Assembly (NCBI RefSeq): GCF_007859075.1
Contig: NZ_VOAK01000011.1
Coordinates: 620,001-684,000 of the forward strand
Reading direction: 5' to 3'
DNA: 64,000 nt
From: Gemmobacter aquaticus
GTDB taxonomy: Bacteria > Pseudomonadota > Alphaproteobacteria > Rhodobacterales > Rhodobacteraceae
Shown: in pieces, positions 8,754 to 16,982 of the stretch
Layout: the number at the start of each line of letters is the position of its first letter
Position numbering within the stretch: the stretch's first letter is position 1
Position numbers and translations under genes: made by a program
Notes under the pieces: model-generated
What the model was told of the DNA's origin: nothing
Seen by the model: only the letters and a program-made list of their open reading frames with translations
Databases searched by the model: none

Positions 8754-8770
8754 GGCGCCAGAGTGGCGCT
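8754..8770 (-). other. Hairpin in the SPFH leader
   Basis: GGCGCCA (8754-8760) pairs with TGGCGCT (8764-8770) around three bases, just upstream of the SPFH start. It may attenuate read-through from the lipoprotein gene or shield the messenger. No T run is present. Confidence 0.3.
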
Positions 8771-8862
8771 GGAAAAGGCGGAACCACCCGCCCGAATGAG
8801 GTTACCATACCCGAGGTGACACGGGTTTGAAGCGGGTTTTCTGCGCCCCGGTTCACGCATGA

Positions 8863-9807
8863 TCAGCTCTCGCCCCCGATCAGATCGGTGGCCAGCTGAT
8901 GTGCGACCGGGCGGGCCTCGGTCGCGGTCATTCCGGCCTTCAATGCGGGGTCATAGAGCATGCGGAGCATAAGTTCGTCCTGCCGGGTCAGCAGGGCAAA
9001 TTCCTCGTCGTCGTTAAAGATCGACGGGCGTGCAAGCGGGCTGTCATTTGCAAGACCAAGCCCTTGCGCAAGCTCTTCATGCAGGCAGGAGAGGCGCAGA
9101 AGATCAGGATGTTCGGCGCGGATCACCGCGATCGCGCGCGAGTAGCTGTAGGAGCCCGCGTTCGACAGTGCATAGACGACGCAATAGGTGGAGCGAGGCA
9201 GGTTGACGAGGCCCGCCACCTCGGCCGGTGACAGCGAAGGCATCCGGGCAGAGATGACCGGTCCCATGGCGCGGCGCTCGTCCTCGGATACGACCTCGAT
9301 CCAGAAGTTCGGGTCGCTGTCGACCACGCTGATCGGATGCCGTGTCGCGGCTGCAAGTCGCGCAAGGTAAGACTTGATCCGCGCCCGATCGGTCTCGCGC
9401 GTGTCCGGTGGAACCGACGGCCCAAAGGTGACCTGCACCCGAACAGGCTGTTCCCATCGCCGCAGATGGCTTTGGGTCTGTTGTGCGACCAGCCCTGTGG
9501 GGCTGCGCTTGTATTCATCGAAGAGTGCGACCCGGATGAAGTTCTCGGCCAGCATCGTGTCGGTGAAGGGCGCGTCGCGCCCGCCGCCATCCGTGCGGAG
9601 CAAGCCCTGGGACAGAAGGTCGGCCTGCACCTTTGCATAGTAGTCTGCAAGGGCCTGACTTTCCGCCGAACGCGGGGACGGCGCCGGCGGTTGGGCCGCA
9701 GGCTCTGGCAGATCGACCTTTGGAGGCGGTGGCGGCGTGGCAACGCAGCCGCCGACCAGAATGGCCAGCGCCAACGCCGAGAAACGGGCCATTCCGGTCA
9801 GGTGCAT
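8863..9807 (-). CDS. DUF2927 lipoprotein
   Basis: A 314-residue predicted lipoprotein. Residues 6-21 form a hydrophobic signal with lipobox 'LVGGC', followed by a proline-rich tether of about 25 residues. The globular part carries the DUF2927 pattern, including 'ELAQGLGLANDSP', 'SIFNDDEEFALLTRQDE' and a conserved acidic C-terminus. An HE pair within 'CLHEELAQGLGL' resembles a metallopeptidase helix (HExxx), but no further metal ligands are evident, so enzymatic activity is unproven. A second methionine at 9792 is an equally good start. The gene lies between telA and the SPFH gene in the same direction, so its product may be the outer-envelope component of that set. DUF2927 proteins also occur elsewhere without these neighbours. 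Confidence 0.85.
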   Translation of the reverse strand: MHLTGMARFSALALAILVGGCVATPPPPPKVDLPEPAAQPPAPSPRSAESQALADYYAKVQADLLSQGLLRTDGGGRDAPFTDTMLAENFIRVALFDEYKRSPTGLVAQQTQSHLRRWEQPVRVQVTFGPSVPPDTRETDRARIKSYLARLAAATRHPISVVDSDPNFWIEVVSEDERRAMGPVISARMPSLSPAEVAGLVNLPRSTYCVVYALSNAGSYSYSRAIAVIRAEHPDLLRLSCLHEELAQGLGLANDSPLARPSIFNDDEEFALLTRQDELMLRMLYDPALKAGMTATEARPVAHQLATDLIGGES

Positions 9808-9816
9808 TGCGTACCG

Positions 9817-11004
9817 TCAGCCTGCCGCCGTACCGGCCACGGTGCCCACGCCATCCTTGCGTGCCTTGGCCGAGGCCAGCGTGTCGCGCAGCTCATGCTC
9901 CATCTTCTCGAGATCCGCCTCGGCGGCGGCGCGCTTGGCCTTGCCCTCATCGGCAATGGCAAGGCTTTCGTTGATGGTGGCGATCAGCGTCGCGTTGGCC
10001 TGCTTCACCGCCTCGATGTCAAAAACGCCGCGCTCCATTTCGGTTCGGATCACGCGGTTCGTCTCTTGCAGATTCTTGGCGTTGGCGGTCAGAAGCTCGT
10101 TCGTCAGGTCGTTGGCTTCCTTGATCGAGGTCGCCGCCTCGCGCGAGCGCTGGATGGTGACAGCCTGTGCAAGCTGGGTTTCCCACAGCGGCACGGTGTT
10201 CACCAGCGTCGAGTTGATCTTGGTGACCAGGGACTTGTCGTTCTCCTGAACCAGCCGGATCGAGGGCAGCGACTGCATCGTGACCTGACGCGTCAGTTTC
10301 AGGTCATGCACCCGGCGTTCCAGATCGTCGCGTGCCGACCGCAGGTCGCGCAGGGCCTGCGCGCGCAGAACCTGATCGGCCTCGGGTGCTGCGGCAACCT
10401 CGGCTTCCAGCGCGGGGATGTCCTTGGCATCAAGCTCGGCCAGCTTGGCCTCGCCCGCGGCAATATAGACCGCAAGTTCATTGTAGAAATCGAGGGTCTT
10501 CAGATAGAGCTGGTCCAGCGCCTTGATGTCGATCAGCAGCTTGTGCTGGTGCTTGTCGAGATCCGCCGTCACCCGGTCAATCTGGCCCTGCACCTCTTCG
10601 TATTTGGCGACAAATGAGGCAAAGGGCGCGGCGCGGCCCAGAAGTCGCTCCCACCAGCTACGCTCGCGCCGCACGTCAAGCTCTGACACCGTGAAGCCAC
10701 GCAGGGTAGAGACGATGCCGCGCAGTGCATCGCCTGCGGGGCCTACATCCTTGTTTTTGACATCGGCGAGCATCTGCTGCGAGATGACCTGAAGCTCGGC
10801 CTGTGCGCTCGACCCGAAAGAGATGATTGACTGGGTATTGCCCATGTCGATCTCAGCCATACGCTTGCGGATCGCGTCCGCTTCGGGGGCAGGGGCGGCG
10901 GTCAGAGGGACCACCTCAGAGGCCGGGGGCGGCAGGATCACCGCGTTCAGCTGTTCCACCTCGGCGAGTGCGGCGGCGGCTTCCTTGCGGACGGCTTCGG
11001 ACAT
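9817..11004 (-). CDS. telA: TelA-like toxic anion resistance protein
   Basis: A 395-residue, largely helical soluble protein of the TelA/KlaA family. It shows the family's features: 'ISFGSSAQAELQVISQQML' near residue 55, a 'GFTVSELDVRRERSWWERLLGR' stretch, a long coiled-coil centre and the conserved 'LPSIRLVQENDKSLV' segment. Family members were named for tellurite resistance and also affect tolerance of colicins, antibiotics and phages. The biochemical role is unknown. The start is taken at ATG 11004 with GGAG nine bases upstream. A TTG six codons earlier also fits. The gene follows the XpaC-like gene with an 82-base gap. TelA and XpaC genes are commonly adjacent in bacteria, which supports a shared function. 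Confidence 0.9.
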   Translation of the reverse strand: MSEAVRKEAAAALAEVEQLNAVILPPPASEVVPLTAAPAPEADAIRKRMAEIDMGNTQSIISFGSSAQAELQVISQQMLADVKNKDVGPAGDALRGIVSTLRGFTVSELDVRRERSWWERLLGRAAPFASFVAKYEEVQGQIDRVTADLDKHQHKLLIDIKALDQLYLKTLDFYNELAVYIAAGEAKLAELDAKDIPALEAEVAAAPEADQVLRAQALRDLRSARDDLERRVHDLKLTRQVTMQSLPSIRLVQENDKSLVTKINSTLVNTVPLWETQLAQAVTIQRSREAATSIKEANDLTNELLTANAKNLQETNRVIRTEMERGVFDIEAVKQANATLIATINESLAIADEGKAKRAAAEADLEKMEHELRDTLASAKARKDGVGTVAGTAAG

Positions 11005-11044
11005 GGGCAACAACTCCGTCAAATGGCCTTGCGGCGGGATGGGC

Positions 11045-11059
11045 TCCGGTCAGACCGGA
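11045..11059 (-). other. Hairpin between the xpaC-like gene and telA
   Basis: TCCGGT (11045-11050) pairs with ACCGGA (11054-11059) around CAG in the 82-base gap. It could stabilise or attenuate the messenger. Nothing else is evident in this gap. Confidence 0.3.
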
Positions 11060-11086
11060 CGACAATGGCGACCCCGATGGGTCAGG

Positions 11087-11992
11087 TCAGATTTCCGGGG
11101 TTTCGTATTTGAGCCGCTCGCGCAGCACCTGAATTTCGATGTCGAGCGCGCCCGCGTCATTGCTGAGCAATTGCTGGCTGCGGGCGGCGAAGCGTGTCTG
11201 CAGATCGTCAAGCAGCGCCTCGTAATCGGCGCGTGCCTTGGGGTCGCGGTTCTGGGCGTAAAGGTCGGCAAAGCGGACCGTAGCGTCGCGTGCGCCCTCC
11301 AGATAGATGCCCAGATACTTGCGGGCGGCCGAAAGGTCGCCCGGATCTTCCTCGATCCGACGGAATAGCTGGCGGGCGGATACGGCGAACCGTTCAACCC
11401 GCGCCTCAAGCCCGCGGTCGCGGGCGCGCAGTATCGCGTCCTTCATGCCTGCAAGGTGCGCCTCGGCATCATCGACGGCGCGGGCGACCCGGTCGGCCTG
11501 AAAACCGTCGATCCCCGTTGCGCCCTTGTCGCGCAATGGATCGAGCCCAAAGGCCCCCATGTGCAGGAAGGCGCCCAGCAGGCCGAAAAGGACCGCATAC
11601 AACGGGGTGCCGGTCGACATCATGCCGGCCATGCCAAGCCCGCATCCTGCGGCGACCGAGCCAAAGATCTTGCGGGGGATCGCGGGGCGCTTGGAAACCT
11701 TGCGCAGGTCATAGGCCGCCTCGGCCTTCAGCCCTTCACGCGTCAGCAGGCCAGACCCCAGAAGAAGCGCCGCCCCACCCATGCCCCAGGCAAGGCCGAC
11801 CGGGTCGGACATGAAACCTGCCACCGCCGGGAAAACAGCGGCGAGGAACAGCATGTTCGACCGGGCCCCTGCCTTGGCCGGACGTTTGCCATCAAAGAGG
11901 TTCGGAGGCTGGCCGGCGGACGGTGGGGCGGGCGGATGGTCGCGGCCAACCTCACCCGTCGGGGAATACTTGCCGCCAAAGCGTTGCGCCAT
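11087..11992 (-). CDS. XpaC-like membrane protein (5-bromo-4-chloroindolyl phosphate hydrolysis family)
   Basis: About 301 residues. The N-terminal 45 residues are polar and proline-rich. Two hydrophobic segments follow at about 46-85 and two more at about 105-145, then a soluble helical C-terminal half with 'ARRAVDDAEAHL'-like amphipathic helices. This pattern matches the XpaC family, named from a Bacillus gene linked to X-phos hydrolysis but with no proven enzyme activity. XpaC and TelA are frequent genomic partners and appear in proposed tellurium and envelope-stress gene sets. The start at ATG 11992 lies two bases after the stop of a 27-codon ORF, so translation is probably coupled. The same frame remains open far upstream, but that region lacks coding character. 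Confidence 0.8.
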   Translation of the reverse strand: MAQRFGGKYSPTGEVGRDHPPAPPSAGQPPNLFDGKRPAKAGARSNMLFLAAVFPAVAGFMSDPVGLAWGMGGAALLLGSGLLTREGLKAEAAYDLRKVSKRPAIPRKIFGSVAAGCGLGMAGMMSTGTPLYAVLFGLLGAFLHMGAFGLDPLRDKGATGIDGFQADRVARAVDDAEAHLAGMKDAILRARDRGLEARVERFAVSARQLFRRIEEDPGDLSAARKYLGIYLEGARDATVRFADLYAQNRDPKARADYEALLDDLQTRFAARSQQLLSNDAGALDIEIQVLRERLKYETPEI

Positions 11993-11994
11993 GG

Positions 11995-12078
11995 TCAGAG
12001 CCCCCCGCCGAACGAGGCATAGATCACCAGCGCGAAAAAGGCCGCGAAGCTCAGGGATTGCAGGGCAGATGCGGGCAT
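11995..12078 (-). CDS. 27-residue membrane microprotein heading the xpaC-telA set
   Basis: ATG at 12078 follows GGAGG by four bases. The frame runs 27 codons to TGA at 11995 and ends two bases before the xpaC-like start. The product, beginning MPASALQSLSFAAFFALVIY, is one predicted transmembrane helix with a short glycine-rich tail. The ribosome site, hydrophobic product and tight junction with the next gene favour a real small protein or a coupling leader over chance. I know of no family for it. Ribosome profiling or conservation of the frame among relatives would decide. Confidence 0.6.
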   Translation of the reverse strand: MPASALQSLSFAAFFALVIYASFGGGL

Positions 12079-12212
12079 CGGTCCTCCGGTTGCTGCGGCC
12101 AACTGGCCTTGCGCGATGAACTATAGGTGAGGCGATCCCGCCCCGCCAGAGGGAGAAATGCTGAAAAATGCAGCGAAATCTGTTGCAAGCCAGTTTTCGG
12201 CACAAAGCGGGC

Positions 12213-12281
12213 AGGGGGCGCTCGCGCCCCCTCTGGGCCATGCGGCCCATTCACCCCCTGAGGATATTTGGGAAAGGAAAG
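12213..12281 (-). terminator. Structured terminator-like element after rluB, same motif as 6469-6531
   Basis: Fourteen bases after the rluB stop (minus strand) is the motif GAGGATATTTGG ... AAGGAAAG (12260-12281, plus-strand reading). In transcription order it is followed by a GGGCC/GGCCC hairpin (12235-12248) and a perfect nine-base stem AGGGGGCGC/GCGCCCCCT (12213-12232). Together with the copy at 6469-6531 it forms a repeated class of gene-end element. Confidence 0.55.
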
Positions 12282-12294
12282 AATCGTGGGCGGG

Positions 12295-13392
12295 TCAGCG
12301 TTTTGGGCGGGTGGGCTTGGGGCCGGAAGGACGCGGGCCAGCAGGCTTGGCGCCCGTGGGTTTAGGGCCTGTGGGCTTTGGGCCGGCCGACCGGCGCGGA
12401 GCGGTGGGGCCGCGATCCGCCTCTGTGCGCGTTTTGAAGGTCGACTTTTTCGGTCCATCCATGAACCGTTCGGCCGAGTCCAGCAGCCGGGCGCCAGCAG
12501 TTCCGGCGGCGGGCCGGGCCGGGCGCTTTGCGGTGGCCGCCGACTTGGGCGCAACGCCGGCCTTGGGCGCGGTTGCGGGTTTGCGCCCCGGCTTTGCGGC
12601 TGAGCTGCGTTTGGCGGGTTCCGGGGCCTCATCCCCGTTCGGGTCAAAGCCCAGCTGGTCTTTCAGCGTGCGGGGGCGCACTTCCTCGACCTGACCCGGT
12701 TGCAGGTCGTTCAGGCGGAAGGGGCCGTAAGACACGCGGATCAGCCGGTTCACCGTCAGCCCGATTTCCGTCATCGCGCGGCGGATTTCGCGGTTCTTGC
12801 CCTCGCGCAGGCCAACCGTCAGCCAGGCATTGGCACCCTGCACGCGGTCAAGCACCACCTGCATGGGCTGGAACCGCTCGCCATCGACCACGATGCCCTG
12901 ACGCAGCGGATCAAGGTCGGGATCGGTCGGGTTGCCGTGTACCCGCACGCGATACTTGCGCAGCCAACCGGTGGAGGGCAGCTCAAGCCGCCGCTTCAGC
13001 CCACCATCGTTGGTCAGTAGCAGCAGCCCTTCGGAGTTCAGGTCAAGCCGGCCGATCGACATGACGCGCGGCATCTCTTCGGGCAACGTGTCAAAGACCG
13101 TCTCGCGTCCCTTTTCATCGGAAGCCGAGGTCACCAGCCCTTCGGGCTTGTAGTAGAGCCAGAGCCGGACCGGCTCTTTCTCTGCCAAAGGCTCGCCGCG
13201 CACGGTGATGCGGTCTTTGGCGGTCACGTTCAGCGCGGGCGATGTGATGACACGGCCGTTCACCTTGACCTCGCCAAGCTCGATCATCCGCTCGGCCTCG
13301 CGGCGCGATGCGACCCCGGCACGGGACAGGACCTTTGCGATCCGTTCACCCTCGACCGGTTTCGGCGTCTTGGGCTTCTCTTGTTCTGGCAT
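12295..13392 (-). CDS. rluB: 23S rRNA pseudouridine synthase, RluB type
   Basis: A 365-residue RsuA/RluB/RluE-family enzyme. An S4 RNA-binding domain covers about residues 17-62 and the catalytic domain about 75-245, with the motif 'GRLDLNSEGLLLLTNDG' whose Asp117 is the expected nucleophile, and the family motif 'REGKNREIRR'. By size and form RluB (23S rRNA helix 89 region) is the best assignment. RsuA or RluE cannot be excluded. After residue 250 comes a long low-complexity tail rich in Ala, Lys, Pro and Arg that ends in repeated G-P-K-P-T-type units. Such basic tails are common on RNA-modifying enzymes in this group and probably bind RNA nonspecifically. The gene is divergent from tadA. 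Confidence 0.88.
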   Translation of the reverse strand: MPEQEKPKTPKPVEGERIAKVLSRAGVASRREAERMIELGEVKVNGRVITSPALNVTAKDRITVRGEPLAEKEPVRLWLYYKPEGLVTSASDEKGRETVFDTLPEEMPRVMSIGRLDLNSEGLLLLTNDGGLKRRLELPSTGWLRKYRVRVHGNPTDPDLDPLRQGIVVDGERFQPMQVVLDRVQGANAWLTVGLREGKNREIRRAMTEIGLTVNRLIRVSYGPFRLNDLQPGQVEEVRPRTLKDQLGFDPNGDEAPEPAKRSSAAKPGRKPATAPKAGVAPKSAATAKRPARPAAGTAGARLLDSAERFMDGPKKSTFKTRTEADRGPTAPRRSAGPKPTGPKPTGAKPAGPRPSGPKPTRPKR

Positions 13393-13494
13393 GGGTTTCC
13401 CGGCATGAAAGGGTGAATCGCCTGAAAGCGAAACCGGCGGCCAACTGCCCCCGGATCGCCAAGGATATTGGCGCCAGCCTGAAAGAGCAATCGT

Positions 13495-13947
13495 GTGAGC
13501 GGCTTTCGATCATTCATGGACGTGGCACTGGACGAGGCGCGCGCCGCCGCCGCGCGTGGCGAGGTCCCGGTCGGCGCGGTGGTCGTGGCGCCAGATGGCG
13601 AGATCGTTGCCCGTGCCGGCAACCGCACGCGCGAGCTTGCCGACCCGACCGCGCATGCCGAGATGCTGGCCATCCGCGCGGCCTGTGCCCGGCTGGGGCA
13701 GGAGCGTCTGGTGGGGCATGACCTGTACGTGACGCTGGAGCCTTGCCCGATGTGCGCGGCCGCGATCTCGGCGGCCCGGATCGCGCGACTTTACTATGGC
13801 GCGTCCGATCCCAAGTCGGGCGGCGTGGCCTTTGGCGCACGCGTCTTCAGTCACCCGCAATGCCACCATGTACCCGAGGTCTATGACGGGCTGTCCGAGG
13901 CCGAGGCCTCGGCCCTGCTCTTGGGATTTTTTGCCGCACGGCGCTGA
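13495..13947 (+). CDS. tadA: tRNA adenosine deaminase
   Basis: A 150-residue cytidine-deaminase-fold protein of the TadA type, which converts adenosine 34 of tRNA-Arg(ACG) to inosine. The zinc ligands and proton shuttle are present: His54-Ala-Glu56 and Pro-Cys84-x-x-Cys87 ('EPCPMC'). The sequence 'YYGASDPKSGGV' is typical for TadA. The assigned start is GTG 13495. ATG 13516 is an alternative that would shorten the N-terminus by seven residues. Upstream the gene faces rluB with about 100 bases between the two starts. Confidence 0.9.
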   Translation: MSGFRSFMDVALDEARAAAARGEVPVGAVVVAPDGEIVARAGNRTRELADPTAHAEMLAIRAACARLGQERLVGHDLYVTLEPCPMCAAAISAARIARLYYGASDPKSGGVAFGARVFSHPQCHHVPEVYDGLSEAEASALLLGFFAARR

Positions 13948-14014
13948 GACTTGACGCAACTCTGCAAAAGGCGCTTGGCTGGTGTCAGGTGTAATCGGCT
14001 GGTGGGAGGGATCC

Positions 14015-14407
14015 ATGCGTATTCGTCTTTCGCGTATTCTGGTGCTGCTGGCCGTCGCCGGCTGCGGAACACCCGAGTTCCGGGCAGAGAGGTCGCTCTG
14101 CGAGGCCGAGTGGTTGCAGAAGATCCCGCCGGTCTATGAGCAGCGGGTCGTCGAACATGAGCGGTGGGTCCGCGTGCCAACCGGAGTCACGGATTGTGAA
14201 ACGACGAACCGGGGTCGGCGCTGCACCGTAGAGACCGAGTTGGTGGAGCAATCCTACGCGACGGTCGAGCGCGTCGATATCCACAAGCCCGAGCGCGACG
14301 CCCGCATCCGTGTCTGCGCCCAGACGGCCTGCGTCAAGAAATTCGGCAACCCCGAATGCAAAGCGCCGACTGCGTCCGCCGCCACATCATCGGCACCCAC
14401 GCCCTAG
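14015..14407 (+). CDS. Small lipoprotein of unknown function
   Basis: A 130-residue protein with a short signal ending in lipobox 'AVAGC' (Cys17), so it is probably anchored to the outer membrane. The mature part has six further cysteines, spaced as if for disulphides, and a basic/acidic centre ('YEQRVVEHERWVRVP'). The C-terminus is a Thr/Ser/Ala/Pro tail. The start at 14015 is preceded by GGGAGGG. I do not recognise a family. The cysteine content argues for a periplasmic, oxidised fold. It converges on the UPF0173 gene. Confidence 0.75.
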   Translation: MRIRLSRILVLLAVAGCGTPEFRAERSLCEAEWLQKIPPVYEQRVVEHERWVRVPTGVTDCETTNRGRRCTVETELVEQSYATVERVDIHKPERDARIRVCAQTACVKKFGNPECKAPTASAATSSAPTP

Positions 14408-14422
14408 GGCCGGTGCCCGGCC
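14408..14422. terminator. Hairpin between convergent lipoprotein and hydrolase genes
   Basis: GGCCGG (14408-14413) and CCGGCC (14417-14422) pair around three bases directly after the lipoprotein stop. It is short, GC-only and without a T run. Confidence 0.4.
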
Positions 14423-14428
14423 ATCGCC

Positions 14429-15124
14429 TCAGATCTCGATGGGCTCCAGCACCTCGGGTTCGATCACACGCACGTTTGGCGGCAGACCTGCGCGCAGCTC
14501 TGTGGCATCCTGCGCGAGGATCGGGAAGGTCCGGTAGTGGCAGGGGATGACTGTGCTGAAGTTGAAGTACTTGCGGGCAGCAAAGGCCGCGCGGGCCATG
14601 TCCATCGTATAGTGCCCGCCCGCCGAAAGGATGCCGATATCAGGTTGGTGGTATTCGGCCATCCAGCCCATGTCGGCCATGATGTCGGTATCGCCTGAAA
14701 GGTAGATGGTGTGACCCTCGCCCGCGATCATGAAACCGGCCTCGCCGCCGGCGTAGATCGGGCCTTGCGCGCCCTGAATGGACGATGAATGGGTCGCGTT
14801 CACCATCGTGACCTTTGCCCCGCCCAGATGGACGGTGCCGCCCTTGTTGAAGCCGATCCCGGTGATGCCTGCATCGGCCTCCCAGAACGAGATCATGTCG
14901 AAGCTGCCGACGAGAGGGATGTTCTTCTGGCGGGAAATCGCCAGCGCGCTGCCCGAATGGTCGCCATGACCATGCGTCAGCAGCACATGGGTTGCGCCAT
15001 CAAGGGCTTCGGCGCGGCGGTCTGCGGGGAACATCGGGTTGCCATCGAGCCATGGGTCGACCAGCAGGACGGCCTCTTCGATCTCGATCCGGAAACCGGA
15101 GTGCCCAAGCCAGATGATCTTCAT
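14429..15124 (-). CDS. UPF0173 metallo-beta-lactamase-fold hydrolase
   Basis: A 231-residue metal-dependent hydrolase. It carries the HxHxDH signature at His51/His53/Asp55/His56 in 'THGHGDHSG', a second ligand region 'NATHSSSI' near residue 110 and 'LSGDTDI' near 145. The family (YtkL in Bacillus) is widespread, and its physiological substrate is not established. The start 'MKIIWLGHSGF' is the family's own. It lies 34 bases after the acuI-like gene in the same direction, but nothing in sequence shows a shared pathway. Confidence 0.88.
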   Translation of the reverse strand: MKIIWLGHSGFRIEIEEAVLLVDPWLDGNPMFPADRRAEALDGATHVLLTHGHGDHSGSALAISRQKNIPLVGSFDMISFWEADAGITGIGFNKGGTVHLGGAKVTMVNATHSSSIQGAQGPIYAGGEAGFMIAGEGHTIYLSGDTDIMADMGWMAEYHQPDIGILSAGGHYTMDMARAAFAARKYFNFSTVIPCHYRTFPILAQDATELRAGLPPNVRVIEPEVLEPIEI

Positions 15125-15158
15125 TTTTTGTCCTTTCGTTCGCGCTTGCGCCTTTGGG

Positions 15159-16151
15159 TCAGGCCAATTCAGGGCGAACCGGCACGACGATGCGGCCGCG
15201 CACCTTGCCCTGCAGAAACTCGGGCGCCGTGGCGATCACCTGTCCCAGGGGAATTTCGGTGGTGATTGCGTCAAGCTTGTGAAGGTCCAGCTCATCCGCA
15301 AGGGCCTGCCATGCCGCGACGCGTTCGGAAAGCGGACACATCACGCTGTCGATCCCCGCCAGAGTGACCCCGCGCAGGATGAAAGGGGCGACGCTTGTGG
15401 GCAGGTCCATCCCCGCCGCCAAGCCACAGGCCGCGACCACGCCACGATACCTCATGGCCGAGATGACATTGGCAAGGACGGTGCTGCCCGCCACATCCAC
15501 CGCGCCCGCCCAGCGTTCTCGTCCAAGCGGGCGCGGTGTTCCGGTGAGTTCGGCCCGGTCGACGATGGAGGCGGCGCCCAATGATCGGAGGTAGGCCTCT
15601 TCGCTTGGGCGGCCCGTGACGGCTGCAACGGTGTAACCCCGCGCGGCAAGCAAGGTCAGTGCGATGCTGCCGACGCCGCCTGCCGCGCCAGTCACCACGA
15701 TCTCACCCGAGGTAGGGGTGATGCCATGCCGCTGCAGCGCCAGAACGCAGAGCATGGCCGTGTAGCCTGCGGTTCCAATGGCCATGGATTGCGTCAGGCT
15801 GATTCCATCGGGCAGTTTTACCAGCCAGTCGCCCCGGACCCGGGCCTGCCCGGCAAGCCCGCCCCAATGTGTCTCTCCGACTCCCCAGCCGTTCAGGACC
15901 ACCGGGTCACCGGGGCGCAGGTCAGGATGGCTGCTTTCTGCGACGATGCCCGCAAAGTCGATCCCCGGCACCATCGGAAAGCGGCGAACCACCGGCGCGG
16001 CGCCGGTGAGAGCGAGCGCGTCCTTGTAGTTAAGCGTTGAAAAGGCCACGTCGACCAGCACGTCGCCCTCGGGCAGGGCAGAGGTCTCAAGCGAGGTCAG
16101 CACGACGCGCTGGCCCTCTTCGGTCTTGTCGATCAGGATGGCATCAAACAT
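15159..16151 (-). CDS. acuI: Acryloyl-CoA reductase, AcuI/YhdH type
   Basis: A 330-residue zinc-independent medium-chain dehydrogenase/reductase. The N-terminal half has '[10 protein letters not shown]'-like and 'PGIDFAG' motifs ('[14 protein letters not shown]' here). The NADPH site '[11 protein letters not shown]' follows near residue 155, and the C-terminal '[23 protein letters not shown]' is characteristic of the AcuI/YhdH group. These enzymes reduce acryloyl-CoA to propionyl-CoA, which in Rhodobacterales protects against acrylate from DMSP breakdown and serves 3-hydroxypropionate use. No dddL or acuR is beside it, so general acryloyl-CoA detoxification is the safer reading. The start is chosen at ATG 16151 with GGAG seven bases upstream. 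Confidence 0.87.
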   Translation of the reverse strand: MFDAILIDKTEEGQRVVLTSLETSALPEGDVLVDVAFSTLNYKDALALTGAAPVVRRFPMVPGIDFAGIVAESSHPDLRPGDPVVLNGWGVGETHWGGLAGQARVRGDWLVKLPDGISLTQSMAIGTAGYTAMLCVLALQRHGITPTSGEIVVTGAAGGVGSIALTLLAARGYTVAAVTGRPSEEAYLRSLGAASIVDRAELTGTPRPLGRERWAGAVDVAGSTVLANVISAMRYRGVVAACGLAAGMDLPTSVAPFILRGVTLAGIDSVMCPLSERVAAWQALADELDLHKLDAITTEIPLGQVIATAPEFLQGKVRGRIVVPVRPELA

Positions 16152-16232
16152 GACTGGCTCCGTTCCGGTCTGGGACGGATCCATTGTTCGTGCAGGATGC
16201 GCCGCTTTCCAAGCGCCTTCGTGTCGCGGCGC

Positions 16233-16982
16233 CTAAAGGTCCTTGTCCGACGCGTCAGCCTCGCCCGCCACCCAATAGCCTGCCGCCTTCATCCAGGCCG
16301 GGGCATGACCGCGCGCAAGCGCGGCATCCCTGACTGCGCGGGCAACGCCGGCCTCGGCCGCGATCCAGACAAAGCTGCTTTCGGTCAATGCGATGCGGTC
16401 AAGCTGGGCCAGCAGGCCCGTTGCATCAGTGGGATCGTCGCGATGTACCCAAAGCGCCCGATGTGCGGCGGCGGTTGCGATCTGCTGTTCATCGGTCGCA
16501 CCGGGCACGGCGACAAGGCTGATGACCGGCATGCCGGCCGGCAACTCTTCGATCCGTCGCGCGATCGAGGGCAGGGCGGTCTCATCCCCGATCAGCACCC
16601 ATTGCTGGATCGGGCCGCTGATCACCTGCGAACCGCGTGGGCCACCGATCTGCGCCACATCGCCAACCTTGGCCTGCATGGCCCAAAGCGTTGCGGGGCC
16701 TGCGTCATGAAGTGCAAAGTCGATGTCGAGCGTGCCATTGGCCGCGTCATACCGCCGGGGGGTATAGTCGCGCATCGCCGTGCCGCCCGCGCCGTCGGGG
16801 ACGAAGATCTTGATGTGATCGCCCGGCGACATCGAGACAAAGCCGTCAAGCTCGGGCCCCGCAAGCGTCAGGCGCAGCATGTTTGGGGTGATCCGGCTAA
16901 TCGCGCTGATGGTCAGGCTGCGGCGGCGCAGTTCGTGCCGGTGGCGTTCAATCGTGGGGGCGATAAGAAGTGTGTCTGCCAT
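16233..16982 (-). CDS. Siderophore-interacting flavoprotein (ViuB-like)
   Basis: A 249-residue member of the siderophore-interacting protein family, which reduces ferric siderophores in the cytoplasm using FAD and NAD(P)H. The FAD-binding motif 'RDYTPRRYD' is near residue 71, the second domain has 'WVLIGDETALPSIARRIEELP', and the C-terminal 'AAEAGVARAVRDAAL' and 'GYWVAGEAD' complete the pattern. It stands alone without siderophore genes. The 110-base upstream gap holds a small inverted repeat CCAA-N5-TTGG within an A/T-rich stretch (about 17041-17060). It could belong to an iron-responsive operator, but no classic Fur or Irr box is seen. Confidence 0.85.
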   Translation of the reverse strand: MADTLLIAPTIERHRHELRRRSLTISAISRITPNMLRLTLAGPELDGFVSMSPGDHIKIFVPDGAGGTAMRDYTPRRYDAANGTLDIDFALHDAGPATLWAMQAKVGDVAQIGGPRGSQVISGPIQQWVLIGDETALPSIARRIEELPAGMPVISLVAVPGATDEQQIATAAAHRALWVHRDDPTDATGLLAQLDRIALTESSFVWIAAEAGVARAVRDAALARGHAPAWMKAAGYWVAGEADASDKDL

